Assembly: GCF_030908405.1 (NCBI RefSeq)
Contig: NZ_CP133089.1
Location: forward strand, 2,170,001-2,234,000
DNA: 64,000 nt
Reading direction: 5' to 3'
DNA from: Aminobacterium sp. MB27-C1
Lineage (GTDB): Bacteria; Synergistota; Synergistia; Synergistales; Aminobacteriaceae
Shown here piece by piece: positions 51,899 through 61,137 of the stretch (position 1 is the first letter of the stretch; each line of letters begins with the position of its first letter). Below the pieces are notes generated by a model, which saw nothing but the letters and a program-made list of their open reading frames with translations, did no database searches and was not told the DNA's origin. The translations under genes were made by a program, and so were the position numbers.

Positions 51899-52816
51899 CT
51901 ACATTTTCAGCAATTCCTCATATACTCTCTCATAAACAGGAAGGGAAATTCCTTCATCTTGCGCCAAACGGACTACCGCTCCGACAAAAGTTTCCAATTC
52001 TGTAGAGCGACCTTTTGAAGCATCAAGTTCCATGGAAGAACGTGTATGAGGCGGAAAAGATTCTGCCTGAGCCAGAGCTTTGGCTACTGCATCATCGGGA
52101 AGGGCAACATTCCTTTTCTTTGCAAGATAACATATTTCCTTCATAAGATCGACAACCAGGTCACGACTTGTCTTCGCAGAAAGCACCGTTCCAAAATTCT
52201 CTGCTTTAAGAGTTGTAACAATCGCCATAGGACTCATAAAAATAAACTTTGTCCAAACTGCCCGATCTATGTCTTTGACCAATTCAAATAAAATGCCGGC
52301 GTTTTTCATCATATTTTCAAAAGGTAAATGCTTTTCAATGTCTCTATCTAATGGGCCTACTACCATTTTGCAGCTGCCCCCAACTTGCCTGATCACACCA
52401 GGGGATTCGATATATGCAGAAATGTAGACACATCCATTAAAGGGAATGCCCGTGAGTTTTTCTTTCTGAAGAATATCTACATTGTCTACACCATTCCCAA
52501 GTGGAATCAAAAGTGTTTTATCATGACACAAGGGATATACACTCTTTGCCAGAGAGGGCAAATCGTAGCCTTTGACAGCGAAAAAAATGACATCCACGAG
52601 ACCTATCTCTTGAGGGCAATCCGAAATAATGTGAGGATGAGCGATAAAAGATTCATGAGGCGTTGTCACTTTTAGCCCTTTTTTCTGAATACTTTCCATA
52701 TGCTCTCCCCGACATAAAAAGCAAATCTCGTGCTCCGATGACGCTGAGTAAGCAGCAGCAAGACGTCCTCCGAAATATCCTCCTACTCCGCCTAGTCCGG
52801 CAATACAGATACGCAT
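51899..52816 (-). CDS. ketopantoate-reductase-family protein (PanE paralogue)
   Basis: 305 residues. Rossmann start MRICIAGLGGVGGYFGGRLA, FFAVKGYDL and LIPLGNGVDNVD loops, and the C-terminal helix bundle with the conserved lysine/serine area KFIFMSPMAIVTTLKA and SSMELDASKGRSTELETFVG. As panE proper lies at 1-646, this copy may reduce another 2-keto acid; co-transcription with a MoeA-like gene supports a non-CoA role. Confidence 0.82.
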   Translation of the reverse strand: MRICIAGLGGVGGYFGGRLAAAYSASSEHEICFLCRGEHMESIQKKGLKVTTPHESFIAHPHIISDCPQEIGLVDVIFFAVKGYDLPSLAKSVYPLCHDKTLLIPLGNGVDNVDILQKEKLTGIPFNGCVYISAYIESPGVIRQVGGSCKMVVGPLDRDIEKHLPFENMMKNAGILFELVKDIDRAVWTKFIFMSPMAIVTTLKAENFGTVLSAKTSRDLVVDLMKEICYLAKKRNVALPDDAVAKALAQAESFPPHTRSSMELDASKGRSTELETFVGAVVRLAQDEGISLPVYERVYEELLKM

Positions 52817-52958
52817 AGAGAGACACTCCCTTCATTAATTTGCCTTTTTCATTCTATTATATTCGACATTATTGTGATCACATAGACAAAGTTATCTTTA
52901 CAGATTACAATAGTCCAACATAAACTATAGGCATACTATTTATAGGAGGGAATTATAA

Positions 52959-53840
52959 TTGAATAAGATTTTTCGTTTTTTATTCGCTTCTGTCATGATT
53001 ATGAGTCTTATTATTGCGGGAAACCAGCTCGCTGTAGCCGCAGATGGTCAGATTTTCTTTAAAGGGTCATCTACTCTTGCCCCAGTTGTTTCACAAGTGG
53101 CACAGCAGTTTATGGGAAAATATGGTACATGGAATAAAGTTGAGGCATCTCTTCCCGACGCCAAAATCGAAATTTTTGTCTCCGGGGGCGGTTCTGGAGA
53201 AGGGGTAAAAGCCGTTCTTGATGGAACAAGTAATTTTGGTATGACAGCTCGTGCCGTTAAAGCAGAAGAGAAAGAAGCAATCGGAGATTATCACGAGTTC
53301 CATATTGGGACAGACGCTCTGACCATTTCGGTTCACCCTGACAATAAGGTCTGTCAGATAAAGCCCAACCTCACTAAAGATGAATTGATTAAAATCTTTA
53401 GCGGCGAATACAAAACATGGAACGATCTTGATCCGACATTACCTAAAGAAGAAATTGTTGTTGTTATTCGAGATATTGGCGGTGGAGCTCACGAAGTCTT
53501 CCAGAAAAGTGTTATGGGAAAAGTAGATGTAACACCCAATGCGATTCAATCTCCATCTATGGGAGCTCTCGTTACCAAAGTCATGGAAAACAAAAATGCC
53601 ATCGGTTACGCTTCTTTTGGCATGGTTAATGTAAACAAAGGGAAAATTATTCCTCTTAAAGTTGATGGAGTGGAACCTACCGTTGAAAATATTCTTAATG
53701 GAACATATTATGTTTCACGGCCACTTCTTATCGTCAAGAAAGGGAATATGTCTCCTATAGAAAAGGCTTTTATTGATGAACTACTTTCTGCTGAAGGCAT
53801 GAAAATTGTGGAGCAGATGGGATTCGTACCTGCAAAGTAA
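52959..53840 (+). CDS. pstS: phosphate ABC transporter substrate-binding protein
   Basis: 293 residues from TTG 52959 (GGAGGG upstream). Signal peptide, then the PstS-type ligand loop FKGSSTLAPVVSQVAQQF, SGGGSGEGVKAVLDGTSNFGMTAR (the S-G-G-G-S/T phosphate site) and RDIGGGAHEVFQ. Leads pstSCAB. No phoU or phoBR genes are adjacent, but the Na/Pi transporter at 61918 has a PhoU domain. Confidence 0.87.
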   Translation: MNKIFRFLFASVMIMSLIIAGNQLAVAADGQIFFKGSSTLAPVVSQVAQQFMGKYGTWNKVEASLPDAKIEIFVSGGGSGEGVKAVLDGTSNFGMTARAVKAEEKEAIGDYHEFHIGTDALTISVHPDNKVCQIKPNLTKDELIKIFSGEYKTWNDLDPTLPKEEIVVVIRDIGGGAHEVFQKSVMGKVDVTPNAIQSPSMGALVTKVMENKNAIGYASFGMVNVNKGKIIPLKVDGVEPTVENILNGTYYVSRPLLIVKKGNMSPIEKAFIDELLSAEGMKIVEQMGFVPAK

Positions 53841-53869
53841 AATGTGCCTTTGGTCATTAAGGTTTTCTC

Positions 53870-53900
53870 AAGGCCGGGGGGAATCCTCTCCGGCCTTTTC
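53870..53900 (+). terminator. attenuator between pstS and pstC
   Basis: AAGGCCGG (53870-53877) and CCGGCCTT (53890-53897) form a GC-rich hairpin followed by TTC. It lies 30 bases after pstS and should lower expression of the membrane genes. Confidence 0.7.
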
Positions 53901-53930
53901 TCATAGCTATGCGAGGAGGCTTTTGAGAGC

Positions 53931-54797
53931 GTGAAAAAAGAACGAATTTTTGTATGGACTTGCAAGGCTATTACATTGCTGGCTATTTCTTTTTTATTCT
54001 TTATCTTTCTTTTTATTGCAAAAGAAAGCTTTATATTTTTTCAGAAGACGTCACTCCTTCATTTTTTAACGGGGTCACGATGGAATCCTATTGCAGATCC
54101 ACCAGCTTTCGGCCTTCAACCGATGATATGCGCCACTGTTTATGTTTCTCTTCTTGCAGCACTTATTGCTCTTCCTATCGGTGTCGGAATGGCTATTTTC
54201 CTATCGGTTTTAGCCCCACAAAAAATCCAACGGATACTTCTTCCTCTTATTGATCTCATGGCCGGTATCCCATCTGTTGTCTATGGTTTTGTAGGCCTTA
54301 TGATTATTGTAAAGTTTTTTGAGACTCATTTTTCATGGTCCTCTGGAGAATCCGTACTTACCGGTTCAATTCTTTTAGCCATCATGATCTTGCCTTATAT
54401 CGTCTCTACGTGCTGTGAGTCTATGACCAAAGTTCTTCATCATTATCAACAAACATCACGAGCCCTAAGTGTCTCAAAATGGCATATGATACGTTATTTA
54501 GTTATTCCTTCAGCAAAAAAGGCAATTCTAGCGGCACTAATCTTATCCCTTTCTAGAGCCATGGGCGAAACTATGGCTGTAATGATGGTGATTGGGAACA
54601 GCCCAATATTTCCTCATCTTTTTCGAAAAGCTGAGACTATACCTGCTCTCATCGCTTTGGAAATGGGGGGCGCTGCCGTTGGTAGCTTACACTATCAGGC
54701 TCTTTTCGCAGCTGGATTTATTCTCATGTTTGTACTCTTTGCCTTTAATTCTTTTTTCTTTTTTATCCGCAAGCGTATTGAGGAGGGAATAAAATGA
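53931..54797 (+). CDS. pstC: phosphate ABC transporter permease PstC
   Basis: 288 residues with six helices; the coupling-loop region YQQTSRALSVSKWHMIRYLVIPSAKKAIL near 190 (in parts) and ALSRAMGETMAVMMVIGNSP match PstC. GTG 53931 follows AGGAGG. Overlaps pstA by four bases. Confidence 0.9.
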   Translation: MKKERIFVWTCKAITLLAISFLFFIFLFIAKESFIFFQKTSLLHFLTGSRWNPIADPPAFGLQPMICATVYVSLLAALIALPIGVGMAIFLSVLAPQKIQRILLPLIDLMAGIPSVVYGFVGLMIIVKFFETHFSWSSGESVLTGSILLAIMILPYIVSTCCESMTKVLHHYQQTSRALSVSKWHMIRYLVIPSAKKAILAALILSLSRAMGETMAVMMVIGNSPIFPHLFRKAETIPALIALEMGGAAVGSLHYQALFAAGFILMFVLFAFNSFFFFIRKRIEEGIK

Positions 54798-55636
54798 GAA
54801 ATAATAACGGCAAAACTTCTCACCTATCCCTTCGGCTCTGGCTTTTTTTAAGCGTCTTTCTTGTTATGGCGTCTTTATGCGTTATTTTTGGATATATTTT
54901 TATTCAGGGAGGAAGCGAACTTTCCCTTTCTTTCCTTACAAATATGCCACAGGGTTTTCCTTTAGGCATAGATGGAGGAATATGGCCCGCTATTGTGGGG
55001 AGTTTCTGGTTTACTACGATTGCCTGCATATTCGCCTCCTTTCTGGCTCTTCCTACAGCAATCTTTCTTGCCTTTTACGCTAAAACAACACGAATTGTAT
55101 CTCTTTGCCATTTTTTCATTCACTCTATGGCTGGAATACCTTCGATTATTCTGGGGCTATTTGGTTATACGTTTTTCGTCGTTACACTTAATTTCGGCGT
55201 ATCGATCTTGTCAGGAGGACTTATTCTTGGAATCATGATCTTTCCATTTATTGAGGTGCGCGTCGAAAAAACTCTTTTGGAGTTCCCCAAGAATATTATG
55301 CAGGCCTCTATTAGTTTGGGCATTACAAAAACGTGGACACTTTTTCACCTGATCCTTCCAGGGTGCATTGGCAATATTGCCAGTGCCATTGCTCTTGGAG
55401 GAAGTTTTGCTATGGGTGCAACTGCTCCTATTCTCTTCACTGGGGCAGTTCTCTTCGCTCCATCCCCCCGTTCTATTTTTTCTCCAGCAATGGCTTTGCC
55501 CAACCATCTTTATATTCTTGTAGGGCAGGGGGTATCGATTTCCAAAGCATATGGAACCGCTCTCGTGCTTATTATTCTTTTACTCGTTCTCAACATAGTG
55601 CCCCTTGTTATAAAAATGTACAGAAAGGAGAGGTAA
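54794..55636 (+). CDS. pstA: phosphate ABC transporter permease PstA
   Basis: 280 residues with six helices. FSLGGLWPAIVGT-like GIDGGIWPAIVGSFWFT, MAGIPSIILGLFGYTFFV, and the coupling region MQASISLGITKTWTLFHLILPG are diagnostic. ATGA overlap with pstC. Confidence 0.9.
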   Translation: MRNNNGKTSHLSLRLWLFLSVFLVMASLCVIFGYIFIQGGSELSLSFLTNMPQGFPLGIDGGIWPAIVGSFWFTTIACIFASFLALPTAIFLAFYAKTTRIVSLCHFFIHSMAGIPSIILGLFGYTFFVVTLNFGVSILSGGLILGIMIFPFIEVRVEKTLLEFPKNIMQASISLGITKTWTLFHLILPGCIGNIASAIALGGSFAMGATAPILFTGAVLFAPSPRSIFSPAMALPNHLYILVGQGVSISKAYGTALVLIILLLVLNIVPLVIKMYRKER

Positions 55637-55638
55637 AA

Positions 55639-56397
55639 ATGCTCCCTATTCTCGAAATTCGTCAGCTTGCCGTTGCATTCGATAATAAAAAAATTCTTAA
55701 AAAGATCGACGCAAATTTCTACCCGCATCAAATTACAGCTATTATCGGCCCTTCCGGATGTGGAAAATCCACATTTCTCAAAAGCCTTAATCGTCTCATA
55801 GAAGACGAACGAGGGGTGTCTCTGAGCGGTCAGATTCATCTTGATGGGGAGGATACTTTTACGCTAAGTCCTGAGGAAGTACGTCGTCGTATCGGCATGG
55901 TCTTTCAATCACCTACCCCCTTTCCTCTCTCTATTTACGACAATATGGCGTACCCTTTGCGTTATCATGGACACGGCGCGAAAAAAAATAAGAAAAGCTT
56001 TGATAGCATAATTCGTAATAAACTTGAGGATGTAGGGCTTTTCGAAGAGGTCAAAGATAATCTGGCGATGAACGCGACTCTTCTTTCTGGAGGACAGCAA
56101 CAAAGACTCTGTATCGCCCGAGCTCTCACTGTAGAGCCAGAAATACTGCTTCTGGACGAACCCTGTTCCTCCCTTGACGTTAAGAACACACAAAATATAG
56201 AGATGATGCTTCGCACTCTATGCCAACAATATTCTATTATCATTGTTACCCATAATCTTTTTCAGGCACGTCGTATTTCTCATCAAACACTTTTCATGCT
56301 TGATGGGGAAATTATAGAAGCAGGTTCCACAAAAGATCTTTTTGAAAATCCTCGCGATAGTAGAACAGCGGAGTATATTTCTGGCATTTACGGCTAA
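55639..56397 (+). CDS. pstB: phosphate ABC transporter ATPase PstB
   Basis: 252 residues from ATG 55639 (AAGGAGAGG upstream), two bases after pstA; the open frame extends upstream but that part lies inside pstA. Walker A IIGPSGCGKSTFLKSLNR, MVFQSPTPFPLSIYDNMAYPLR typical of PstB, signature LLSGGQQQRLCIARALT, Walker B ILLLDEPCSSLD. Confidence 0.92.
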   Translation: MLPILEIRQLAVAFDNKKILKKIDANFYPHQITAIIGPSGCGKSTFLKSLNRLIEDERGVSLSGQIHLDGEDTFTLSPEEVRRRIGMVFQSPTPFPLSIYDNMAYPLRYHGHGAKKNKKSFDSIIRNKLEDVGLFEEVKDNLAMNATLLSGGQQQRLCIARALTVEPEILLLDEPCSSLDVKNTQNIEMMLRTLCQQYSIIIVTHNLFQARRISHQTLFMLDGEIIEAGSTKDLFENPRDSRTAEYISGIYG

Positions 56398-56468
56398 AGT
56401 GTTATATAATACTCGCCTATAAGAATTGGTGATGGAGTTCACCATAAATGCTATAAACGACAAAGCTG

Positions 56469-56510
56469 ATGACTCCTACAAGTGTAAGTGCTTGTAGGAG
56501 TCATTTTTGT
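56469..56510 (+). terminator. intrinsic terminator of the pst operon
   Basis: ATGACTCCTACAAG (56469-56482) and CTTGTAGGAGTCAT (56491-56504), loop of eight, then TTTTTG. It sits 71 bases past pstB. Confidence 0.9.
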
Positions 56511-56535
56511 ATTCTATATGAAGGAGTGTTTTCTC

Positions 56536-57705
56536 ATGGCTTTTAGTCTCGCTGTTATTTTATTATTCGCTCTACCAACAAATAAAATTTTTGAAACATT
56601 GAAAATGCCCGGTTTATTGGGAACCCTACTTTTAGGTATTGCTATAGGCCCATATGGTTTAGATTGGCTTCAACCTGAACTTCTAAATGTATCAGGAGAT
56701 CTAAGAAGAATCGCCCTCATTATTATTTTGTTGCGCGCAGGATTGGGAATAAATAGAGATGACTTGAAGCAGAATGGGATCGCAGCCTTAAAGATGAGTT
56801 GTTTGCCTGGTTTACTAGAAGGAGCAACCATAGCATTTATCTCAGTAAAGCTATTAGATTTTTCTTTAATTCAAGGAGGCATACTTGGTTTTATTCTTGC
56901 AGCAGTATCCCCTGCTGTAGTTGTCCCTTCTATGCTTAATTTAATTAAAAGTAAAATCGGGACAGAAAAAAGAGTTCCAAGTCTCATTATTGCAGGAGCA
57001 TCCATCGACGATGTTTTTGCTATCACAATGTTAAGTGTCTTTTTAGGTTTATATAGTGGAGCAAGCATAAATATTGGCATAAAAATATTGAGTATTCCAA
57101 TTTCCATATTACTAGGTTTCATGGTAGGTATTGTAGGTTTTGTTGTAGTACATATTTTTAAGAAATATCAGATGAGAGATACCCAAAAAGTCTTATTAAT
57201 TTTAGCTCTTGCCGTATTGATTTCCGAACTTGAATTTCTATTTAAAACCAAAATTGAAATTGCATCATTACTTGGCGTTATGACTATGGGGTTTATCATA
57301 TCGGAGAAAATACCTTCTGTTGGAGAACGTTTAGCCCAAAAACTTAACAAAATATGGATTTTTGCCGAAATCTTGCTTTTCGTCCTTGTAGGTGCCCAAG
57401 TAGACGTAACATTAGCGCTTAAAGCAGGAGGAGTAGGTATTGTTATAATTGGAATTGGATTGATCGGTAGGAGTATCGGCGTTCTTTTTTCTCTTTTGGG
57501 AACAAATCTCAATTGGAAAGAACGGCTCTTTTGCATAATTTCTTATTCCCCGAAGGCTACTGTACAAGCAGCTATGGGAGCAATACCGCTATCATTAGGG
57601 GTTGAGTCAGGAGATATTATCTTAGCTATAGCCGTATTATCTATACTTATTACTGCTCCATTAGGGGCCATCGGTATTCGATACTCCGCTAAAAAGCTTT
57701 TATAA
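56536..57705 (+). CDS. CPA1-type cation:proton antiporter
   Basis: 389 residues from ATG 56536, nine bases after AAGGAG. About 12 helices; the membrane core has LRRIALIIILLRAGLGINRDDLK near residue 70 and IAGASIDDVFAITMLSVFLG near 165, where the DD pair is the ion site of Na+/H+ antiporters. No C-terminal regulatory domain. Follows the pst terminator, so separately transcribed. Confidence 0.86.
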   Translation: MAFSLAVILLFALPTNKIFETLKMPGLLGTLLLGIAIGPYGLDWLQPELLNVSGDLRRIALIIILLRAGLGINRDDLKQNGIAALKMSCLPGLLEGATIAFISVKLLDFSLIQGGILGFILAAVSPAVVVPSMLNLIKSKIGTEKRVPSLIIAGASIDDVFAITMLSVFLGLYSGASINIGIKILSIPISILLGFMVGIVGFVVVHIFKKYQMRDTQKVLLILALAVLISELEFLFKTKIEIASLLGVMTMGFIISEKIPSVGERLAQKLNKIWIFAEILLFVLVGAQVDVTLALKAGGVGIVIIGIGLIGRSIGVLFSLLGTNLNWKERLFCIISYSPKATVQAAMGAIPLSLGVESGDIILAIAVLSILITAPLGAIGIRYSAKKLL

Positions 57706-57738
57706 GAAAACTAATTAAAAATTGAAGGAGCGATCCTT

Positions 57739-58710
57739 TTGAAAAAACACATTTTAACTCTCTTAAAACAAGCTCAGGGAAACTATGTTTCTGGACAAGA
57801 CCTCTGTGAATATCTTGGTGTAAGTCGAACTGCCGTGTGGAAACATATCAATCAACTTCGTGAAGAAGGCTACGCCATCGATTCTTCTGCCCGAAAGGGG
57901 TATAGGCTTATTGATGTTCCTGATCTCTTAAACGAATATGAAGTTGAACCGTTACTAACTACAGAAAATATTGGTCATCCTATTATTCATCTAGATGAAG
58001 TCACTTCAACGAATATCGAAGCCAAAAAGCAGGCTCGTGAAGGGATAAAAGAAGGAACCGTTATCGTTGCTGAGCACCAAACCGAAGGACGGGGCCGTTC
58101 GGGAAGATCCTGGTTCTCTTCTCCTGAGTGGGCTATTCAAATGTCTTTAGTCCTTCGACCTAAAGTATCACCAGCCTTTGCCGCATCAATTACCCAGGTT
58201 GGAGCTGCTGCAGTAGCAAAAGCATTGGAAAGCCTTGGGCTTTCCCCTCAGATAAAGTGGCCCAACGACGTTCTTATTGGGGGGAAAAAAATCTGTGGAA
58301 TTCTCACAGAGATGAGTTGCGAACTTGATCATATAAGCCATATTGTTATAGGAATCGGGATCAATGTAAATACTCCCTCATTCCCTGAGGAAATCGCATC
58401 TGTCGCAACGTCCGTTCGTATAGAACTGGGGGGGAAACACTGCAACAGAAAAGAGCTTATGGCTGCCGTTCTGAACGCCTTCGAGCCTCTTTATATCGAC
58501 TTTTTAAAAGGGGGATCCCAGCCAGAATATCTTTCTATTTGCCGCCACCTTTCAAATCTCATGGGACAATTCATTACATATGAGACATCACAAGGAATAC
58601 GTTCCGCCCAAGCTGTCGACATCGACAATATGGGACGCCTTATCATTCGTCACGAGGATGAAACAACGGAAGCTCTGCTTTCCGGAGAAGTTCATATATT
58701 AAGATCGTGA
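57739..58710 (+). CDS. birA: bifunctional biotin-protein ligase and biotin-operon repressor
   Basis: 323 residues from TTG 57739 (AAGGAG nine bases upstream). An N-terminal winged helix (VSGQDLCEYLGVSRTAVWKHINQLREEGY in parts) shows it is the repressor type. The ligase core has TSTNIEAK, the biotin/AMP loop TEGRGRSGRSW, KWPNDVLIGGKKICGILTE and GIGINVN, and an SH3-like C-terminus. A matching operator lies before bioB. Its 3' end overlaps bioB by 19 bases, tail to tail. Confidence 0.93.
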   Translation: MKKHILTLLKQAQGNYVSGQDLCEYLGVSRTAVWKHINQLREEGYAIDSSARKGYRLIDVPDLLNEYEVEPLLTTENIGHPIIHLDEVTSTNIEAKKQAREGIKEGTVIVAEHQTEGRGRSGRSWFSSPEWAIQMSLVLRPKVSPAFAASITQVGAAAVAKALESLGLSPQIKWPNDVLIGGKKICGILTEMSCELDHISHIVIGIGINVNTPSFPEEIASVATSVRIELGGKHCNRKELMAAVLNAFEPLYIDFLKGGSQPEYLSICRHLSNLMGQFITYETSQGIRSAQAVDIDNMGRLIIRHEDETTEALLSGEVHILRS

Positions 58711-59672
58711 GAACGGATTTTCAACGCTGAGTCTTGAAGCATTTTCATATCGCTTTCAACTGACTCTCCTGCTGTTGTTAAATAGTCACCAGTCAAAAGG
58801 CCGTTAATTCCTCCCCGCAATCCCAAGAAGACTTTTGTGCCAAGAGCCTTTCGCCCTCCTGCATAACGGATTGTAGCTTGAGGAAGTAAAAAACGAATAA
58901 GAGCTCCCGTAAGCAAAATTTCGTCTTGGTTAAGCAATGGATTTTTTGCGAAGGGAGTTCCTTCTATAGGAGAGAGAATATTTAAAGGAAAGGAGCTCAC
59001 TCCTATGTCGGCAGCTAGAGAAGCCATTTCAAGCCTATCCCGCAAGCTTTCACCTAAGCCAATAATGCCACCAGAACAAAGTTCAAGATGTGCAGAACGG
59101 GCAAAAGAAAGGCTTTTCAACTTATCTTCAATAGAATGGGTTGTACAAATAGAAGGGAAAAAACGGGGGCTCGTTTCAAGATTGCAATGATATCGTGTAA
59201 GGCCAGCCTGGGCAAGCTTTTTTGCTTGCCTTTCCGTAATAAGCCCATGGGAACCACAAAGTTTGAGAGATGTTTCTTTACTCAAACGCTGATATATACG
59301 ACATAAATGTTCAAGATCACTATCGCTTAAACCTCGTCCACTTGTAACAAGTGAAAAACGATAAACACCAAGCTTTTCATAATATTTAGCAGCTCTTAAG
59401 ACTTCTTCCTCGCTAATAAGAGGTGTAACATTACAAGACGTATTCCAATGAACTGATTGGGCACAAAATGCACAATTTTCGCTGCATTTTCCTGAGCGAG
59501 CATTAACAATAGAGCATAACTCGACATCTGAATGTGAACAATTTTTCGTCACTTGATCCGCTGCAGAAAGAAGAGCTGAAAGAGGTTCCTTTGAGGATAA
59601 TAAAAGAAGGTCTTTTATAGGAATAGGTTTTCCAGAATATATATTGTCCAAATACACATGAAGAATACTCAT
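58692..59672 (-). CDS. bioB: biotin synthase
   Basis: Radical-SAM insertion of sulfur into dethiobiotin. 326 residues from ATG 59672; the frame is open to 59708 but that part precedes the predicted transcript start. CSENCAFCAQSVHW holds the [4Fe-4S] cysteines near residue 55; later CGSHG, CNLETSPRFF and GGR segments fit BioB. The protein looks somewhat divergent. No bioA, bioD or bioF is in the window. Confidence 0.85.
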   Translation of the reverse strand: MSILHVYLDNIYSGKPIPIKDLLLLSSKEPLSALLSAADQVTKNCSHSDVELCSIVNARSGKCSENCAFCAQSVHWNTSCNVTPLISEEEVLRAAKYYEKLGVYRFSLVTSGRGLSDSDLEHLCRIYQRLSKETSLKLCGSHGLITERQAKKLAQAGLTRYHCNLETSPRFFPSICTTHSIEDKLKSLSFARSAHLELCSGGIIGLGESLRDRLEMASLAADIGVSSFPLNILSPIEGTPFAKNPLLNQDEILLTGALIRFLLPQATIRYAGGRKALGTKVFLGLRGGINGLLTGDYLTTAGESVESDMKMLQDSALKIRSHDLNI

Positions 59673-59676
59673 AGTT

Positions 59677-59708
59677 CTGTCAACCCCTAACAAAATATTA
59701 GTTGACAA
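59677..59708. promoter_or_regulatory. BirA operator
   Basis: CTGTCAAC (59677-59684), 16 bases, GTTGACAA (59701-59708). This matches the BirA box plan (TTGTnAAC-N14-17-GTTnACAA) with one mismatch. It covers the predicted transcription start of bioB, and birA is the neighbouring gene. Confidence 0.75.
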
Positions 59709-59709
59709 A

Positions 59710-59738
59710 ACTATAAAGGCTTCATCTACCTATGTCAA
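59710..59738 (-). promoter_or_regulatory. bioB promoter
   Basis: Minus strand: TTGACA (59733-59738), 17-base spacer, TATAGT (59710-59715). The BirA box follows directly, so repressor binding would block initiation. Confidence 0.75.
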
Positions 59739-59749
59739 TTCATTTTTAA

Positions 59750-59778
59750 TTGGGCTAATAAGAGAGAAAAGATATAAT
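59750..59778 (+). promoter_or_regulatory. promoter of the radical-SAM/DUF4130 pair
   Basis: TTGGGC (59750-59755), 17-base spacer, TATAAT (59773-59778). The resulting leader contains a GC-rich hairpin: CCCCGGGAAT (59799-59808) with ATTCCCGGGG (59823-59832). Confidence 0.55.
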
Positions 59779-59889
59779 TGAGTCTGGGAGAGGAGACTCC
59801 CCGGGAATACCCCCGAAATCGCATTCCCGGGGCTGCAGCCGTCCCCAAACCATAATAACAGTATCCTCAAAGAATGGAAGAGGAGAAAT

Positions 59890-61137
59890 ATGAACACGGA
59901 AGGAAAACTTGCAATTCTTGCTGATGCAGCCAAATATGACGTGTCGTGTTCTTCCAGCGGGAGCCGGCGTAAAAATACCACAGGTGTTGGAAACGCGAGC
60001 CTGGGCGGTATCTGTCATACATGGACTTCCGATGGGAGATGCGTTTCTCTATTAAAAGTTCTCTTCTCAAATGATTGTATCTTCGACTGTGCCTACTGTG
60101 TAAACCGACGGAGTGTCGATCGCCCCAGAGCAACATTTACGCCCGAAGAACTTGCAGAACTCACCATCAATTTCTATCGTCGTAACTATATTGAAGGCCT
60201 TTTTTTGAGTTCTGGCGTTTATAAATCTCCCAACTACACAATGGAATGTCTTATACGAACATTACTTTTGCTACGGAAAAAATACAACTTCGGAGGCTAT
60301 ATTCATACTAAGGCTATTCCAGGTGCTGATCCGCAACTTCTTGAAATTGCAGGACAATATGCCGATCGTATGAGCGTCAATATTGAGCTTCCATCAGAAA
60401 AAAGCTTAAAACTTCTGGCTCCTCAAAAAAGTAAACAAGCCATTCTCAAACCCATGAGTTACCTTTCATCACGCATAGAGGAAAGCCTAGAAGAAAAACC
60501 CACATGGAGAGGAAAAAAGAAGCCTCTTTTTGTCCCTGCAGGGCAAAGTACCCAATTGATTGTAGGAGCAACTCCTGAAAGCGACCTTTCTATTCTTCGT
60601 CTTTCAGAAAATTTGTACTCCCGCTTTAACTTGAAAAGAGTCTATTACTCTGCCTATGTTCCAGTGTCATCAAATCCTTTGTTGCCAGCTCTTTCTTCCC
60701 CTCCACTTCTTCGAGAAAATCGAATATATCAAGCCGATTGGCTTTTGAGATTTTATAAGTTTAAAGCTGAAGAGCTGCTTGATGAAAAACAACCTCACTT
60801 TAATCTGAATATTGATCCAAAAACGGATTGGGCATTAAGAAATCTTCATTTTTTCCCTGTAGAAATCAATAAAGCTTCCTACGAGATGCTGCTCCGCATT
60901 CCTGGTATTGGCGTCATATCTGCTAAACGTATTATGACAGCCCGTAAAAATGGAATTATTCGCTTCGACCTACTCGCACGATTTGGTGTCGTTATGAAAA
61001 GAGCCCAATATTTCATTACATGTAATGGTGTCTTTCATGGAGATCGCTCTATGAATGAAAATCACCTTCGCGCACACTTTGAAGCGCCGTCAAAGAGTGA
61101 TTTTGTGAAGAGGCAGCTTTTCTTATTTCAGCTATGA
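59890..61137 (+). CDS. radical-SAM protein of the putative DNA modification/repair family
   Basis: 415 residues. The radical-SAM triad is CIFDCAYC (about residue 60) followed by NRRS; a C-terminal helix-hairpin-helix (LLRIPGIGVISAKRIMTARKNG, near 340) suggests DNA contact. The protein matches the TIGR03916 family, always paired with a TIGR03915/DUF4130 protein, as here (ATGA overlap). A nucleic-acid repair or modification role is proposed from the family, without a known reaction. Confidence 0.85.
   Translation: MNTEGKLAILADAAKYDVSCSSSGSRRKNTTGVGNASLGGICHTWTSDGRCVSLLKVLFSNDCIFDCAYCVNRRSVDRPRATFTPEELAELTINFYRRNYIEGLFLSSGVYKSPNYTMECLIRTLLLLRKKYNFGGYIHTKAIPGADPQLLEIAGQYADRMSVNIELPSEKSLKLLAPQKSKQAILKPMSYLSSRIEESLEEKPTWRGKKKPLFVPAGQSTQLIVGATPESDLSILRLSENLYSRFNLKRVYYSAYVPVSSNPLLPALSSPPLLRENRIYQADWLLRFYKFKAEELLDEKQPHFNLNIDPKTDWALRNLHFFPVEINKASYEMLLRIPGIGVISAKRIMTARKNGIIRFDLLARFGVVMKRAQYFITCNGVFHGDRSMNENHLRAHFEAPSKSDFVKRQLFLFQL

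Noticed and set aside
52873-52882. TGTGATCACA as a CRP site before pstS
   Set aside because: A 10-bp palindrome alone is weak evidence, and no CRP-family gene or second site was seen.
55333-55638. N-terminal extension of PstB
   Set aside because: This part lies inside pstA in another frame; ATG 55639 has a proper ribosome site and gives normal PstB length.
59673-59708. Upstream TTG start for bioB giving 338 residues
   Set aside because: It lies within the BirA operator and upstream of the predicted transcription start.
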